A stretch of DNA of 64,000 nt from Halobacteriovorax sp. HLS. GTDB taxonomy: Bacteria; Bdellovibrionota; Bacteriovoracia; Bacteriovoracales; Bacteriovoracaceae. The stretch spans positions 604,678 to 668,677 of the forward strand of contig NZ_QOCL01000014.1 of NCBI RefSeq assembly GCF_004006665.1, read 5' to 3'. The notes below the pieces were generated by a model that was not told where the DNA came from, ran no database searches, and was given only the letters and a program-made list of their open reading frames with translations. Position numbers and translations under genes: made by a program. Below, piece after piece: positions 32,701-40,535 of this stretch (its first letter is position 1; the number at the start of each line of letters is the position of its first letter).

Positions 32701-34287
32701 CCTCTTTCACTCGCAATTCTTTATGGGCTGTTATTTGGTACCACTGTTGTTCTTATTTTTATGCCAAATATGTATGTAATAGGTAATGACCTTGGAAAGG
32801 TCTTGAATAAATTTAAGGGAAAACAAAATGCAACTCACTTATCTATTTTATTAATCCCTTTGTTGATTGGATTAAATGTTAATGAGGCAAAAGCGCAAGA
32901 AAAAGTAAATATTCGCAAGATAGTAGAGCTTGTTGAAAATACTAATGAATACAAGATTCAGAACGAATCAATTAAACAAGCAGAGCTTGGAGTCGACAGT
33001 GTTGATGGCCTACTGGATTCTAAGTTAACATCTAAGCTTTTTAAATACTCATCAGTGAATTATCCAAACCCTCCTATATCTCTTGATTCAGAAAGAGAAG
33101 GATATGGCTTAAGTGTGGATTATGAGAAAATGACTTCTTTTGGTGTAAAATTAGGATTAGGAGTCGGTCTTGAGGACAAACAACTTGGGACAGTGCCAAC
33201 AAATAATCAGTTTAGTCTTGATGCTATGGATACAGTATATAGGGCCACATTTGCAGTACCTCTTTGGAGAAACTTTGGAAGTGAAGAGTACCATCTTAAT
33301 AAAGGTACAGCGGTTACTAAAAGAAAATCACAAACTCTACAAAGTAAGTCATCTAAAGATAAACAAGTTGTTGAGGCCATAAAATACTTTTGGACTATTG
33401 TGAAGCTTGAAGAAGAAAAAGCTATTGCACAAGAATCACTTAAACGTTTTAAGGCCATTCATAAACTTAACGTAACGAAAAGAAAATCTGGCATTATCAG
33501 TAAGGCCGAGTTTTTAACCTCAGAAGTTGAGATTACAAATAGGGAAAAATTTCTAAAGGATTTGGAGTCCAGAATTAGAACTGAGAAACTGAATTTACAA
33601 AGCATTCTAGAATTAGAATCTGTAATTGATATTGAAGCCAATAAGATGGCAGCTTCTGATCATTTTAAAAATGCTACAGGGCCATCTGCTTTGAGTCTTG
33701 TTGAGTCAGGTCTAACTTATAAGCAGATGCAAAGTAATACTGAACTCTTTAATGAACTGGTTGCTCTGGAGAATGAAAAGGCAAAATCTAATGTTGATTT
33801 TTTTGTCTCTCTAAAGAGTTTTGGTCGAGGTGATGATCTGAGCAATTCCATTAGTGAGAATACACAAGACAAGCATGAGGTGTACGCTGGCATAACTTGG
33901 GATTTTGACTTGGGAACTAAGCGAAATGATTCGGCTGTAGCAAGTTCTATGAGCCGCAAAAGACAGGCTGAGTATCGAAGAGACAAGACCAAGTTTCAGC
34001 TTGTTAAGGTCGTAGAGACTTTAAAAGAAAAAGTTACTTCTAACCAAGAGCAGATCGTCTATCTCGAAAAGATGAAGAAACAACAATTTAATATTTTAAA
34101 AGCGGAGAATAAGAGGTTTAAAAATGGTCGAATTACAACGCTCGATTATGTAAAGTTGCAAGAAGCTTATGACAGAAGTTCCTTGCAGGTTATTTCCCTT
34201 AAATATTTAAATGAATTAACGGCCTTAAACTTGTATTTTACAGTGGGAAAGATGGATGAATATTTAAAAACTTACTTGGAGTTATAA
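29758..34287 (+). CDS. RND efflux permease fused to TolC-like outer-membrane factor
   Basis: 1509 aa. Residues 1-1020 are an HAE1-type RND permease: MKNITLYFIKRPILVNFI start, paired periplasmic porter domains, the TM block with IVLGMIVDDAMVISER carrying the proton-relay aspartates, GGLPGKFIWQMPVVVM, and a second half with GIVVNDSIVLVDHI. From about 1025 a signal-peptide-like stretch (LSILLIPLLIGLNVNEAKAQ) leads into an outer-membrane-factor domain with coiled-coil repeats (QSLKRFKAIHKLNVTKRKSGIISKAEFLTSEVE; FKNGRITTLDYVKLQEAYDRSSLQ). No stop or frameshift separates them, and no periplasmic adaptor gene is adjacent. An internal out-of-frame ATG at 32828 suggests a former separate start. Confidence 0.9.
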   Translation: MKNITLYFIKRPILVNFILALNFIIGGYFIYKVPKEAFPGVSMNQIVIVTKYPGASAKDVELNVTAKLEEKIAEIGNIKESRSSSIESVSRVTIFADDDLNELQFKDLLSDVQTEVDKIDDFPSDIEGQPIITSVTTEDRPIMEVAFSGDYDHLKKTLHEIENDLRKVSGVSNVTLVGLPDEEIHIEVDAQKAQDKEIDLNSIYFAINTRNQVGTGGTLESFLSQKKVVSFNKYEKAEDVLNTVIRMSPDGQGVYLSDVAEINYRPKDEKLIVRNNGSRGASILVAIRSGVDQLKVSDKIKDLLKNYTLPNGVSYKLNNDVSDNARSKFSLLKNNGLIGFTLVLILLLYFLGGKPAFWTAFGIPFTVFGSMIMFVPMGMTLNSVSMGAFVIVLGMIVDDAMVISERFDVNVEKGQTPEEAAANAVGRLWRPVLAASLTTITAFMPLLSLGGLPGKFIWQMPVVVMMALFVSLIDCYLLLPAHLAHGASKRGQYKKSKIVLMWESLYERLLSKLIDYRYFVTLGFALILGLSVFVGATKVRKDSFPQEASEGFTIKATLKKGYAPEKVEEIISGLEKSIQSLKENELVGYTTRIGTHSLSSLTSLGTEENLVAFIVYLTPFSERDKTAQGIVDQLRDKHLNSYRERGYELEFDLLRIGPPLGEPFEIIVSSNNNENRGSSSLKVANFLKTISGVSDVKDDQIQGKDEINLKLNYKKVAQAGLTPVDIIRTLRIAFDGQIVTDYSSINDSYDFRLRLNKKSRGDFDFISNLPIANKRGQLIKLNTMIEYEQRESFAEIKHFNGLRSTSITGNINTQQITAVEMLKQFKEGFVKDKNVKYTISGRPVEEEKIFSGLKIAALLAVVGIYFILSLMFDSYAKPFLILTVIPFGVVGIFLSFFAHGLPISMFAGIGLIGLSGIVVNDSIVLVDHISQLLKENGKFSKEVLIQGAKERLRPISLTTVSTMLAVAPTAYAIGGYDPLLSPLSLAILYGLLFGTTVVLIFMPNMYVIGNDLGKVLNKFKGKQNATHLSILLIPLLIGLNVNEAKAQEKVNIRKIVELVENTNEYKIQNESIKQAELGVDSVDGLLDSKLTSKLFKYSSVNYPNPPISLDSEREGYGLSVDYEKMTSFGVKLGLGVGLEDKQLGTVPTNNQFSLDAMDTVYRATFAVPLWRNFGSEEYHLNKGTAVTKRKSQTLQSKSSKDKQVVEAIKYFWTIVKLEEEKAIAQESLKRFKAIHKLNVTKRKSGIISKAEFLTSEVEITNREKFLKDLESRIRTEKLNLQSILELESVIDIEANKMAASDHFKNATGPSALSLVESGLTYKQMQSNTELFNELVALENEKAKSNVDFFVSLKSFGRGDDLSNSISENTQDKHEVYAGITWDFDLGTKRNDSAVASSMSRKRQAEYRRDKTKFQLVKVVETLKEKVTSNQEQIVYLEKMKKQQFNILKAENKRFKNGRITTLDYVKLQEAYDRSSLQVISLKYLNELTALNLYFTVGKMDEYLKTYLEL

Positions 34288-34563
34288 ATGAAAGAATTAC
34301 CAAAAAATGTAACTGTATATAAACGTACTCCTGACTTTAATGAAGAGACAGTTCCTGCTGGATTACTAAAGGCCCATACGACTAAAGAGGGTTCGTGGGG
34401 AAAGATTTGTGTCACCAAAGGTAAGCTCTTATATACAATTGAAGCAGAGCCACTGGAATCTATCGAATTGACTCCTGAGATATTTGGAGTTGTTGAGCCT
34501 CAGGTTCCCCATCATGTTGAACTATTGGGAGAAGCTGAATTTCATGTGGAGTTTTTAAAATGA
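34288..34563 (+). CDS. DUF1971/TehB-like cupin-fold protein
   Basis: 91 aa immediately after the RND-OMF stop. LPKNVTVYKRTPDFNEETVPAGLLKAHTTKEGSWGKI, then a beta-rich run ending VVEPQVPHHVELLGEAEFHVEF, is the DUF1971 pattern (small cupin-like protein related to the tellurite-resistance TehB C-terminal domain). Histidines in HHV may bind a metal. Overlaps the next gene by ATGA. Co-expressed with the exporter, so perhaps related to resistance to a small toxic compound. Confidence 0.8.
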   Translation: MKELPKNVTVYKRTPDFNEETVPAGLLKAHTTKEGSWGKICVTKGKLLYTIEAEPLESIELTPEIFGVVEPQVPHHVELLGEAEFHVEFLK

Positions 34564-34973
34564 ATATTAGTAAGGAAAAGATTTTGGCTGTGGTTTTGGG
34601 CCTACTTGCAATTGGATTTGGGATTATGACGATAAAATCCGGGGGATTTGCTCTCTTTGGAGGTGAAGCAGGGAAAGGGTTTGCTGGTAAGTATGTTCCA
34701 TTTGTACTCTGGTTTAATTTTATTGCAGGATTTTTATATGTAATATCTGGCATTGGAATTATTTTGAGAGCTAAATGGGCAATTAAACTATCAACGGCTT
34801 TGGCAACATTAACAATCATAGTATTTATTGCTTTTGGGATTCATATCTTTTTGGGCAAAGCATATGAAATGAGAACAGTTGGCGCTATGACCGTTCGTTC
34901 TGTTTTTTGGATATTCATATCATTTTTACTAATGAAAAGAGAATCTAATAGAAAGAGTGTTATCTCACTCTAA
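34560..34973 (+). CDS. Four-helix integral membrane protein, unknown
   Basis: 137 aa with four predicted membrane helices (ILAVVLGLLAIGFGIMTI; YVPFVLWFNFIAGFLYVISGIGII; LSTALATLTIIVFIAFGIHIF; TVRSVFWIFISFLLM). Resembles small DoxX-like or DUF membrane proteins, not assigned. Last gene of the TetR-RND operon; ends before the hairpin at 34980-35007. Confidence 0.7.
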   Translation: MNISKEKILAVVLGLLAIGFGIMTIKSGGFALFGGEAGKGFAGKYVPFVLWFNFIAGFLYVISGIGIILRAKWAIKLSTALATLTIIVFIAFGIHIFLGKAYEMRTVGAMTVRSVFWIFISFLLMKRESNRKSVISL

Positions 34974-34979
34974 TTAATA

Positions 34980-35007
34980 CCTAGGGTAAGAAGATACTTA
35001 CCCTAGG
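34980..35007. terminator. Bidirectional terminator hairpin
   Basis: CCTAGGGTAAG, loop AAGATA, CTTACCCTAGG: a perfect 11-bp stem between the convergent stops at 34973 and 35016. The poly-T is weak on both sides, but position and stem make a shared terminator likely. Confidence 0.75.
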
Positions 35008-35015
35008 AGATACTC

Positions 35016-35285
35016 TTAATCATCAATTTCTGACTTTACGACTTCTGCTGTAACTGGATTAAAGTAGACTTCAACTTTTTCTCCTTTTGGGTTTTGACCG
35101 TATATTTCATAACAAGTTCCGGGCTGTTTGAATTTACGGATTTTGTATCCTTTTTTTATCATTTGCGCTTTAAAATCTGACTCATTCATCCACTTGCTCT
35201 TCGGTTCTGAGGTGCAGTTTTTCTTTGCGTAAACTTGTGGGGCCAGTGTTAGCATTGATACGATTAAAATAAGCTTTGTTTTCAT
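35016..35285 (-). CDS. Secreted PepSY-like small protein
   Basis: 89 aa. Signal peptide MKTKLILIVSMLTLAPQVYA-K, mature domain of about 68 residues with a helix (MNESDFKAQMIKKGYKIRKFK) and beta strands (CYEIYGQNPKGEKVEVYFNPVTAEVV), the PepSY shape (...k.G..v.......g..yev......G..v.v..dp.tG.v). Two cysteines could form a disulfide. Divergent from the cytochrome b gene, with which PepSY proteins commonly associate in periplasmic redox modules. Confidence 0.78.
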   Translation of the reverse strand: MKTKLILIVSMLTLAPQVYAKKNCTSEPKSKWMNESDFKAQMIKKGYKIRKFKQPGTCYEIYGQNPKGEKVEVYFNPVTAEVVKSEIDD

Positions 35286-35353
35286 TGTATTCTCCTGTTA
35301 ACTGATTTTTTCTTCATGTATTCACTATGGGGCTTATTTAGATATTTCATAAT

Positions 35354-35402
35354 GGGCAAATGACCTAAATCCTCGAAAATTCGCAGTATAAGTCATTCGC
35401 CC
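35354..35402. promoter_or_regulatory. Inverted-repeat operator in divergent PepSY/cytochrome b promoter
   Basis: GGGCAAATGACCTA (35354-35367) and TAAGTCATTCGCCC (35389-35402) are inverted with 12 of 14 matches, centres about 35 bases apart. Located between divergent genes for a PepSY protein and cytochrome b; a natural target for the HTH regulator at 36243. Confidence 0.6.
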
Positions 35403-35456
35403 CATGTATTTTCTATCGAAATATTCGATTCTATGAGTGTTAAGAAGGAGACTTTC

Positions 35457-36233
35457 ATGGAAAACATAAAAGTTTACGATTTACCAGTCAGAATATTTCA
35501 TTGGTTGTTTGCGTTGCTATTTGTGATGTCATTTTCAATTGCCAAGATTATTGACGATGATTCAACGCTATACGCTTACCATATGTTGTCAGGGATACTA
35601 ATGGTCTTCATGGTATTTCTTAGAGTTGTCTGGGGATTTGTTGGATCAAAAACATCAAAATTTAGGTCTTTTAAGTTAAAACCTTCGGAGTTGATTGCTT
35701 ATGTGGGCTCCATAGTTTCTAGTGCTCCCAAGAGATATTTAGGGCATAATCCAGCTTCAAGTTATGCGGCAGCTCTAATGATGGTCTTTACGGTGGGAAT
35801 AGGGTTCTCCGGCTTAATGATGAGCTTAAGAATTTATAAGCATTTTTTTGAAGAAGTACATGAGTTGTTGGCCAATGGTTTTTTAGTTCTTGTTCTTTTG
35901 CATATTGCAGGTGTTCTTCTACACCAGTTAAAGCATAAAGATGGGATGATCTTTAGTATGCTTACTGGGAAAAAAGCTAAAATAGTTGATGAAAGTGAGA
36001 TAAAATCAAATCACCCGATAGTGGCTCTTGTTTTTGTAGTTTTTCTTATGGGGATGGGGAGCTATTTACTTAAGAGTTTTGATGGGAATACTGGGAAGTT
36101 GAATGTACTTGGAACTCAACTTCAGCTAGGTGAAAATGAGCATGATGATCATAAAGGTAAACGAAGCAATTTTTCAGAAGATGATGAAGACGATCATGAT
36201 GAAGACGAAGACGAAGACGAAGACGATGATTAG
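35457..36233 (+). CDS. Cytochrome b561-type membrane protein with acidic tail
   Basis: 258 aa from ATG at 35457 (AAGGAG six bases upstream). Four to five membrane helices with heme-ligand-like histidines: VRIFHWLFALLFV, YAYHMLSGILMVF, FFEEVHELLANGFLVLVLLHIAGVLLHQ. This is the Ni/Fe-hydrogenase b-type cytochrome/b561 fold. After the last helix (VALVFVVFLMGMGSYLL) a soluble tail ends in a run of alternating D/E with a few H, possibly metal-binding. It would pass electrons across the inner membrane, perhaps to the PepSY protein or cytochrome c at 28630. Confidence 0.88.
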   Translation: MENIKVYDLPVRIFHWLFALLFVMSFSIAKIIDDDSTLYAYHMLSGILMVFMVFLRVVWGFVGSKTSKFRSFKLKPSELIAYVGSIVSSAPKRYLGHNPASSYAAALMMVFTVGIGFSGLMMSLRIYKHFFEEVHELLANGFLVLVLLHIAGVLLHQLKHKDGMIFSMLTGKKAKIVDESEIKSNHPIVALVFVVFLMGMGSYLLKSFDGNTGKLNVLGTQLQLGENEHDDHKGKRSNFSEDDEDDHDEDEDEDEDDD

Positions 36234-36242
36234 GAAAGTTCA

Positions 36243-36758
36243 ATGAATAGAAGAGAAAGACTCATAATTTCTAGTATATTGCTACTTATCAGTCTTATGA
36301 CGGTAATTGACCTTCTGACTGACCTTGGGGAGGGAGTAGTGTGGTGGCATGTTGCCATTGAGGGAAGTGTCGCTATTATTGCTCTCGTGGGAGTTTATTT
36401 TCTTGTTAAGGGTACATTTACGCTAAGAAAGTCGTTAATTAAAGAAAGAGAGCTATCTGCAAAATTAATGGAAGAATCTTCCCACTGGAAAGAAAGCTCT
36501 AAAAAGTTTCTCGATGGTCTGAGTAAGTCCATTGATTTACAGCTTGATAAATGGGAACTGACTAAGTCTGAAAAGGAAGTTGCATTTTTATTGATTAAAG
36601 GATTTAGCTTAAAAGAGATTGCAGAGTATAGGTCAACGGCAGAGAAGACTACGAGAGCACAGGCAACTTCAATTTATGCAAAGTCTGGCCTGTCTGGTCG
36701 ATCGCAGCTATCAGCTTTTTTTCTTGAAGACTTATTAATTCCCCAAACTGAAAAATAG
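36243..36758 (+). CDS. Membrane-anchored LuxR-type HTH regulator
   Basis: 171 aa. Two N-terminal membrane helices (IISSILLLISLMTVIDLL; VAIEGSVAIIALVGVYFLV), a coiled linker, and a C-terminal GerE/LuxR HTH (LTKSEKEVAFLLIKGFSLKEIAEYRSTAEKTTRAQATSIYAKSGLSGRSQLSAFFLE). Ten bases after the cytochrome b gene, so co-transcribed. It probably senses membrane or redox state and controls the module through the inverted repeat at 35354-35402. Confidence 0.85.
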   Translation: MNRRERLIISSILLLISLMTVIDLLTDLGEGVVWWHVAIEGSVAIIALVGVYFLVKGTFTLRKSLIKERELSAKLMEESSHWKESSKKFLDGLSKSIDLQLDKWELTKSEKEVAFLLIKGFSLKEIAEYRSTAEKTTRAQATSIYAKSGLSGRSQLSAFFLEDLLIPQTEK

Positions 36759-36760
36759 GC

Positions 36761-36928
36761 TTAGTCTTTTGTTGTCATTTTTTTTGTGAAGTTTTCTAAG
36801 CTTGATAAGCCGTGCTGTACTTTTACAAGGGCCTCTTTTTTTATAGTGGCAGAGATAACCTTGGCTCCGCTTGTTCCAACCACTACCGAAAAAATTATTG
36901 CAAGAAATATGTCAATTATTGCACGCAT
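36761..36928 (-). CDS. 55-aa single-pass membrane peptide, repeat module copy 2
   Basis: MRAIIDIFLAIIFSVVVGTSGAK then a basic amphipathic tail ending TTKD; same length as copy 1 with conservative substitutions (EALVKVQHGLSSLENFTKK). Start two bases after the stop of the HTH gene at 36931. The convergent regulator gene ends two bases from its stop. Unknown function. Confidence 0.7.
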   Translation of the reverse strand: MRAIIDIFLAIIFSVVVGTSGAKVISATIKKEALVKVQHGLSSLENFTKKMTTKD

Positions 36929-36930
36929 GG

Positions 36931-37281
36931 TTAAACCTTCCTTTTTTGTATTCGTTTGATGATTTCTTTAACCGTGGACGGATGCCATGCCCCACCACGT
37001 TTAGTTGGTATATTTTTATTATTTAAATATTTTGAGATTTGAGTGAAGTTTTGCCCCTCATTTAATAGGGCCAGCATCTTTTCGATGATCTTTTGCTCGC
37101 CTTTATGAACTACGCGTGTAGTTCCAATTAGCTTCTCCCCGTAAGATAAGACAGGTTCTTTTCTTTTAACTTTTTCAATTTCTAGAATCCTTAGAGCATC
37201 ACTTATTGAGGCTCGAGACCAGTTAGTTTTTTTATGGATTTCATAGCTCGAAAGGTCGTTTTCTAAGTACAGTTTCCGCAA
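36931..37281 (-). CDS. Recombinase-like HTH protein, repeat module copy 2
   Basis: 116 aa from TTG at 37281, nearly the same as copy 1 with changes mainly in ILEIEKVKRKEPVLSYG. HTH (SSYEIHKKTNWSRASISDALR) plus recombinase-like segment (NEGQNFTQISKYLNNKNIPTKRGGAWHPSTV). The in-frame conserved stretch upstream (SEPLDELCNAEPYVPIIITHFF) lacks a canonical start, as in copy 1. No serine-resolvase catalytic domain. Confidence 0.65.
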   Translation of the reverse strand: MRKLYLENDLSSYEIHKKTNWSRASISDALRILEIEKVKRKEPVLSYGEKLIGTTRVVHKGEQKIIEKMLALLNEGQNFTQISKYLNNKNIPTKRGGAWHPSTVKEIIKRIQKRKV

Positions 37282-37347
37282 AAGTCCTCTATTCTGAATG
37301 GGCTTATTGAAGAAATGAGTAATGATAATGGGAACATACGGTTCCGC

Positions 37348-37419
37348 ATTACAGAGTTCGTCTAGCGGTTCAGATCGCCCTCCATTGACAGTGGCGAACC
37401 GCTGGACGAACTCTGTTAT
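37348..37419. repeat. 72-bp palindrome of repeat module, copy 2
   Basis: Arms 37348-37371 and 37396-37419 pair at 22 of 24 positions, better than copy 1, so the structure itself appears to be maintained. Core GTTCGTCTAGCGGTTC / GAACCGCTGGACGAAC. A shorter GTTCG/CGAAC pair follows at about 37452-37497, as in copy 1. Confidence 0.8.
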
Positions 37420-37594
37420 TGTAAGTGGCTAATAATACGGGAAAAATAAAGGTTCGTTTAGTTACTCACCACTACTACCAGCACACCTTAGTCGAACTTT
37501 CTCTTTTTGGATGGTAATGACGGTTACTTTTCTGAGAGCATATTTTCGCAATATTGAACAAGAAAATATCATCCAGATATGATATTAAATATTG

Positions 37595-38485
37595 ATGGCC
37601 ACAACAATAGTTCAAAAACATTTTCATCGACTGCAAATTAGTAGAGCTTTAATATTTTTAAAGGATAATCTCGATAAAAAGCTAACATTGGCCGAAATTG
37701 CCAGAGCTTCGGGAGCTTCTCAGTATCACTTCATTAGAGTTTTTTCAGCATATACGGGAGAAACGCCCTTTAGTTTTATTGCACGAGAGCGAACTGTACA
37801 GGCCTTACAATTACTTATTGAAAGAGCTGAACCAATCATTAATATTTCACAAGCTGTGGGTTTTGATTCATCAAGCTCATTTAATAAAGCATTTAAGCGT
37901 ATAACAAGCTATAGTCCTTCCGAATTTCGCAATTTGGGAAAAGATTTACAAGAAAGCTTAATTTATAGTCTTAGTATGACACCAAAAACTAAGGAGAAAA
38001 CTATGAATTTTAAAATGAACCTAACACCAGAGATTATAAAACGAGAGAAGACAGTAATTTATTCGTCCAATGCTACAGGCGGAGAGTTTAAAGATATTGC
38101 GCCTCTGGCGTGGGAGAACTTTTTGAAAGTATTAGGAACAATCAAAGAAGATTTAAGCCAATCTGAGTTTCTTGGTGTTGGAACAATGGATAAGTCTGAT
38201 ACGAAACAGGTCTGTAATTATAAAGCGGCTCTTTCAGTGCCTACTGATTCAAAAATTAGTATTCCTGATCTTGAAAAAGAAGAGATACCAGCTTCAAAAT
38301 ATGCCAAGTTCTTACTCGAAGGAACTTACGATAATGTTTGGATTGCCTTTGAAAAAGCATTTGAGGTTATTACTGAGGGAGCTTATGAGTTAGCCGATGC
38401 TCCTTGCCTTGAAAATTATTTAAACGATCCTAATGTTACTCCTGAAAATGAGCTTTTAACTGAAATTTTGATACCTATAAAGTAG
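37595..38485 (+). CDS. AraC-family regulator with GyrI-like domain
   Basis: 296 aa from ATG at 37595. Double HTH (LTLAEIARASGASQYHFIRVFSAYTGETPFSF ... VGFDSSSSFNKAFKRITSYSPSEFR) at residues 14-112, then a GyrI-like effector-binding domain (MNLTPEIIKREKTVIYSSNATGGEFKDIAPLAWENFLKVLG ... IPASKYAKFLLEGTY). Paralogous in design to the gene at 26530. Next gene (DUF1801) follows three bases after its stop, likely regulated together. Confidence 0.9.
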   Translation: MATTIVQKHFHRLQISRALIFLKDNLDKKLTLAEIARASGASQYHFIRVFSAYTGETPFSFIARERTVQALQLLIERAEPIINISQAVGFDSSSSFNKAFKRITSYSPSEFRNLGKDLQESLIYSLSMTPKTKEKTMNFKMNLTPEIIKREKTVIYSSNATGGEFKDIAPLAWENFLKVLGTIKEDLSQSEFLGVGTMDKSDTKQVCNYKAALSVPTDSKISIPDLEKEEIPASKYAKFLLEGTYDNVWIAFEKAFEVITEGAYELADAPCLENYLNDPNVTPENELLTEILIPIK

Positions 38486-38488
38486 ACC

Positions 38489-38899
38489 ATGAAGAAGATA
38501 CCTAATTTTTATGATGATTACCCACGAGATGTTTTAAAGAAACTAAAAGAAATTAGAAAGATAATTTTAGAAGTAGCATCCAAAGATAAGCACATTGGCC
38601 CTCTTGAAGAAGTTCTTCGTTGGGGGCAGCCAACGTTCTTAACATCTGAAACAAAATCAGGTTCAATGATTAGAATTGACAGGTATAAGAGACAAAATGA
38701 CAAGGTTGCCCTCTTTTTTCATTGCCAAACTAAATTAGTTAAAATATTTCGATTGAAGTTTGGTAATAATTTAAATTTTGATGGAAATAGAGCAATCATT
38801 TTAGATATTAAGGGTACTTTTCCTGTACAGGAAATTAAAGAGTGCATTGGATTGGCCCTTCGATATAATCTTATAAAAGATGATTTTGATGATATTTAG
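38489..38899 (+). CDS. DUF1801 (YdhG-like) protein
   Basis: 136 aa. YPRDVLKKLKEIRKIILEVASKDKHIGPLEEVLRWGQPTFLT and NDKVALFFHCQTKLVKIFRLKFG match the DUF1801 fold (small alpha/beta protein). Ends with TAG at 38897-38899, and the AlkD-like reading frame continues in the same frame directly after it, which makes readthrough or a former fusion possible. Confidence 0.85.
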   Translation: MKKIPNFYDDYPRDVLKKLKEIRKIILEVASKDKHIGPLEEVLRWGQPTFLTSETKSGSMIRIDRYKRQNDKVALFFHCQTKLVKIFRLKFGNNLNFDGNRAIILDIKGTFPVQEIKECIGLALRYNLIKDDFDDI

Positions 38900-38911
38900 T
38901 GGAGCACGTTT

Positions 38912-39619
38912 ATAAATATAATAAACATAAAAAAAGAATTACGAGAACAAAAGAATCTCAAAACTGCTGAGCATAGTAGCCGTTTTTTCAAAACAGGTAA
39001 GGGGGAATATGGTTATGGCGATAAGTTTTTAGGTGTCAGAGTTCCTATCATTAGAAAAATAGCTAAAGTAAATACTTCTCTATGCATTACAGAGACAAAG
39101 AAATTAATCCGCTCAAAATATCATGAAGAAAGACTACTCGGCCTGATCATTATTGTGAATAAATACAAAAAATCAAAGAACGAATGCGGACAAGAGTCTT
39201 TGTATCAATTATACATTACTCATTTTAAATATATTAATAATTGGGATCTAGTAGATGTGACTTGTCCTCATATTATTGGAAAGCATTTGATGAATAAAGA
39301 TAGGGCCATTCTATATGAATGGGCCAAGTCAGATAATCTCTGGACGAAGAGAATTGCCATGATTACTAATTGGTGGTTTGTAAGAAATGGTGATCTTTCT
39401 GACGTTTTTAAAATTTCAAAGATTCTTTTAAGTGATGAACATGATTTAATACATAAGGCCGTTGGATGGATGCTTCGTGAAGCAGGGAAAAAAGAAATTA
39501 ATAAGTTGGAAAGTTTTCTCAAATCTCATTATATAAAGATGCCTAGGACGATGCTTCGTTATGCAATAGAAAAATTTCCAGAGAAGAAAAGACAAAGATA
39601 TCTTAAGGGGGAAATTTGA
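38912..39619 (+). CDS. AlkD-like DNA alkylation repair protein without canonical start
   Basis: The open frame from 38900 to 39619 encodes a complete AlkD-type HEAT-repeat protein: KKELREQKNLKTAEHSSRFFKTGKGEYGYGDKFLGVRVPIIRKIAK, then NNWDLVDVTCPHIIG, WTKRIAMITNWWFVRNG and AVGWMLREAGKKE. These include the aromatic and acidic residues of the base-excision glycosylase family. No ATG, GTG or TTG precedes the conserved N-terminus; the frame follows the DUF1801 TAG directly. Translation could begin at an ATA or ATT (38912 region) or by stop readthrough, or the start may have been lost; the first GTG (39155) would delete a third of the protein. AlkD removes alkylated purines. Confidence 0.72.
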   Translation: MNIINIKKELREQKNLKTAEHSSRFFKTGKGEYGYGDKFLGVRVPIIRKIAKVNTSLCITETKKLIRSKYHEERLLGLIIIVNKYKKSKNECGQESLYQLYITHFKYINNWDLVDVTCPHIIGKHLMNKDRAILYEWAKSDNLWTKRIAMITNWWFVRNGDLSDVFKISKILLSDEHDLIHKAVGWMLREAGKKEINKLESFLKSHYIKMPRTMLRYAIEKFPEKKRQRYLKGEI

Positions 39620-39751
39620 AATATTTTTGTATGACTTCTTGTTTACCAAAAGTTCTTATTAAGTCAAAAATATGAATTATCTAAACTGTAGACAACGCAG
39701 TGTCTTCGTTTTATTGTGTTCAGTATCATTTTTAAGTGCTATATCTTTATC

Positions 39752-40459
39752 ATGATGTACAGTGAGATAAAGCCAAGTTTTCAATTACAAAATATTATTG
39801 ATTGTTATTGGGAGTTTACTGATATTAACTTCAATATAAGTTCTTCAACTAAAGTTATTCCTGATAATAGGGCAGATTTTCTTTTTATCAAAAAATCTCA
39901 AAGTTTAAGCCTGTGCGGTTCAATGACAGATTATATTGTTTCATCAAAAAAGGAAATATTTGGTATTAGATTTCGGCCAGAGTTTTTATTTGGATTAATT
40001 AAAATACCTTTGTCTGAATTTACAGATAAAATTATAGATGCTGACCTTCTATATAAAGATAGTACAGCCCTTAAATCTATAATGGCTAGCTCGACTAATT
40101 TAAAGTCTTTGACCATAGGTTTAGATAAATATTTTTTAAATAGAGTTCAAGATATTAAAATGAACGAACTCGTCTATGAAACGGCAAGGCTGATCGAAAA
40201 AGGATCAAAACTAAAAGAGATAAAGCTAAAAATAGGTATCTCAAACCAGCATTTAGGTCGATTATTTCACAAGCATATTGGGCTTTCTCCCAAAAAATTT
40301 GAAAAGATAGCAAGATTTCAAAGAATGAAGAATTCTTTAAATGTTGCTGACAATAACTTTTCTGATTTAGCGGTTAAGTTTGGCTATTATGACCAATCAC
40401 ACCTAATAAATGAGTGTAATGAAATTACAGGCAGCACGCCCTATCAGTTTTTTTATTAA
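39752..40459 (+). CDS. AraC-family regulator with DUF6597-like N-domain
   Basis: 235 aa from ATG at 39752 or 39755; an upstream GTG is less likely. N-terminal domain IKPSFQLQNIIDCYWEFTDINFN ... SLCGSMTDYIV ... GIRFRPEFLFGLIKIP is the ligand-like domain typical of these regulators. C-terminal AraC HTH pair (LKEIKLKIGISNQHLGRLFHKHIGLSPKKFEKIARFQ ... FSDLAVKFGYYDQSHLINECNEITGSTPYQFF). Located just before a VOC and a DUF1801 gene, the likely targets. Confidence 0.88.
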   Translation: MMYSEIKPSFQLQNIIDCYWEFTDINFNISSSTKVIPDNRADFLFIKKSQSLSLCGSMTDYIVSSKKEIFGIRFRPEFLFGLIKIPLSEFTDKIIDADLLYKDSTALKSIMASSTNLKSLTIGLDKYFLNRVQDIKMNELVYETARLIEKGSKLKEIKLKIGISNQHLGRLFHKHIGLSPKKFEKIARFQRMKNSLNVADNNFSDLAVKFGYYDQSHLINECNEITGSTPYQFFY

Positions 40460-40535
40460 ATGTTCATTTTTTCCAATACAGGGAAAAAGATAATATTTAA
40501 GATTAGGTAAATTATTTAATTAGTAAGGGATAACA

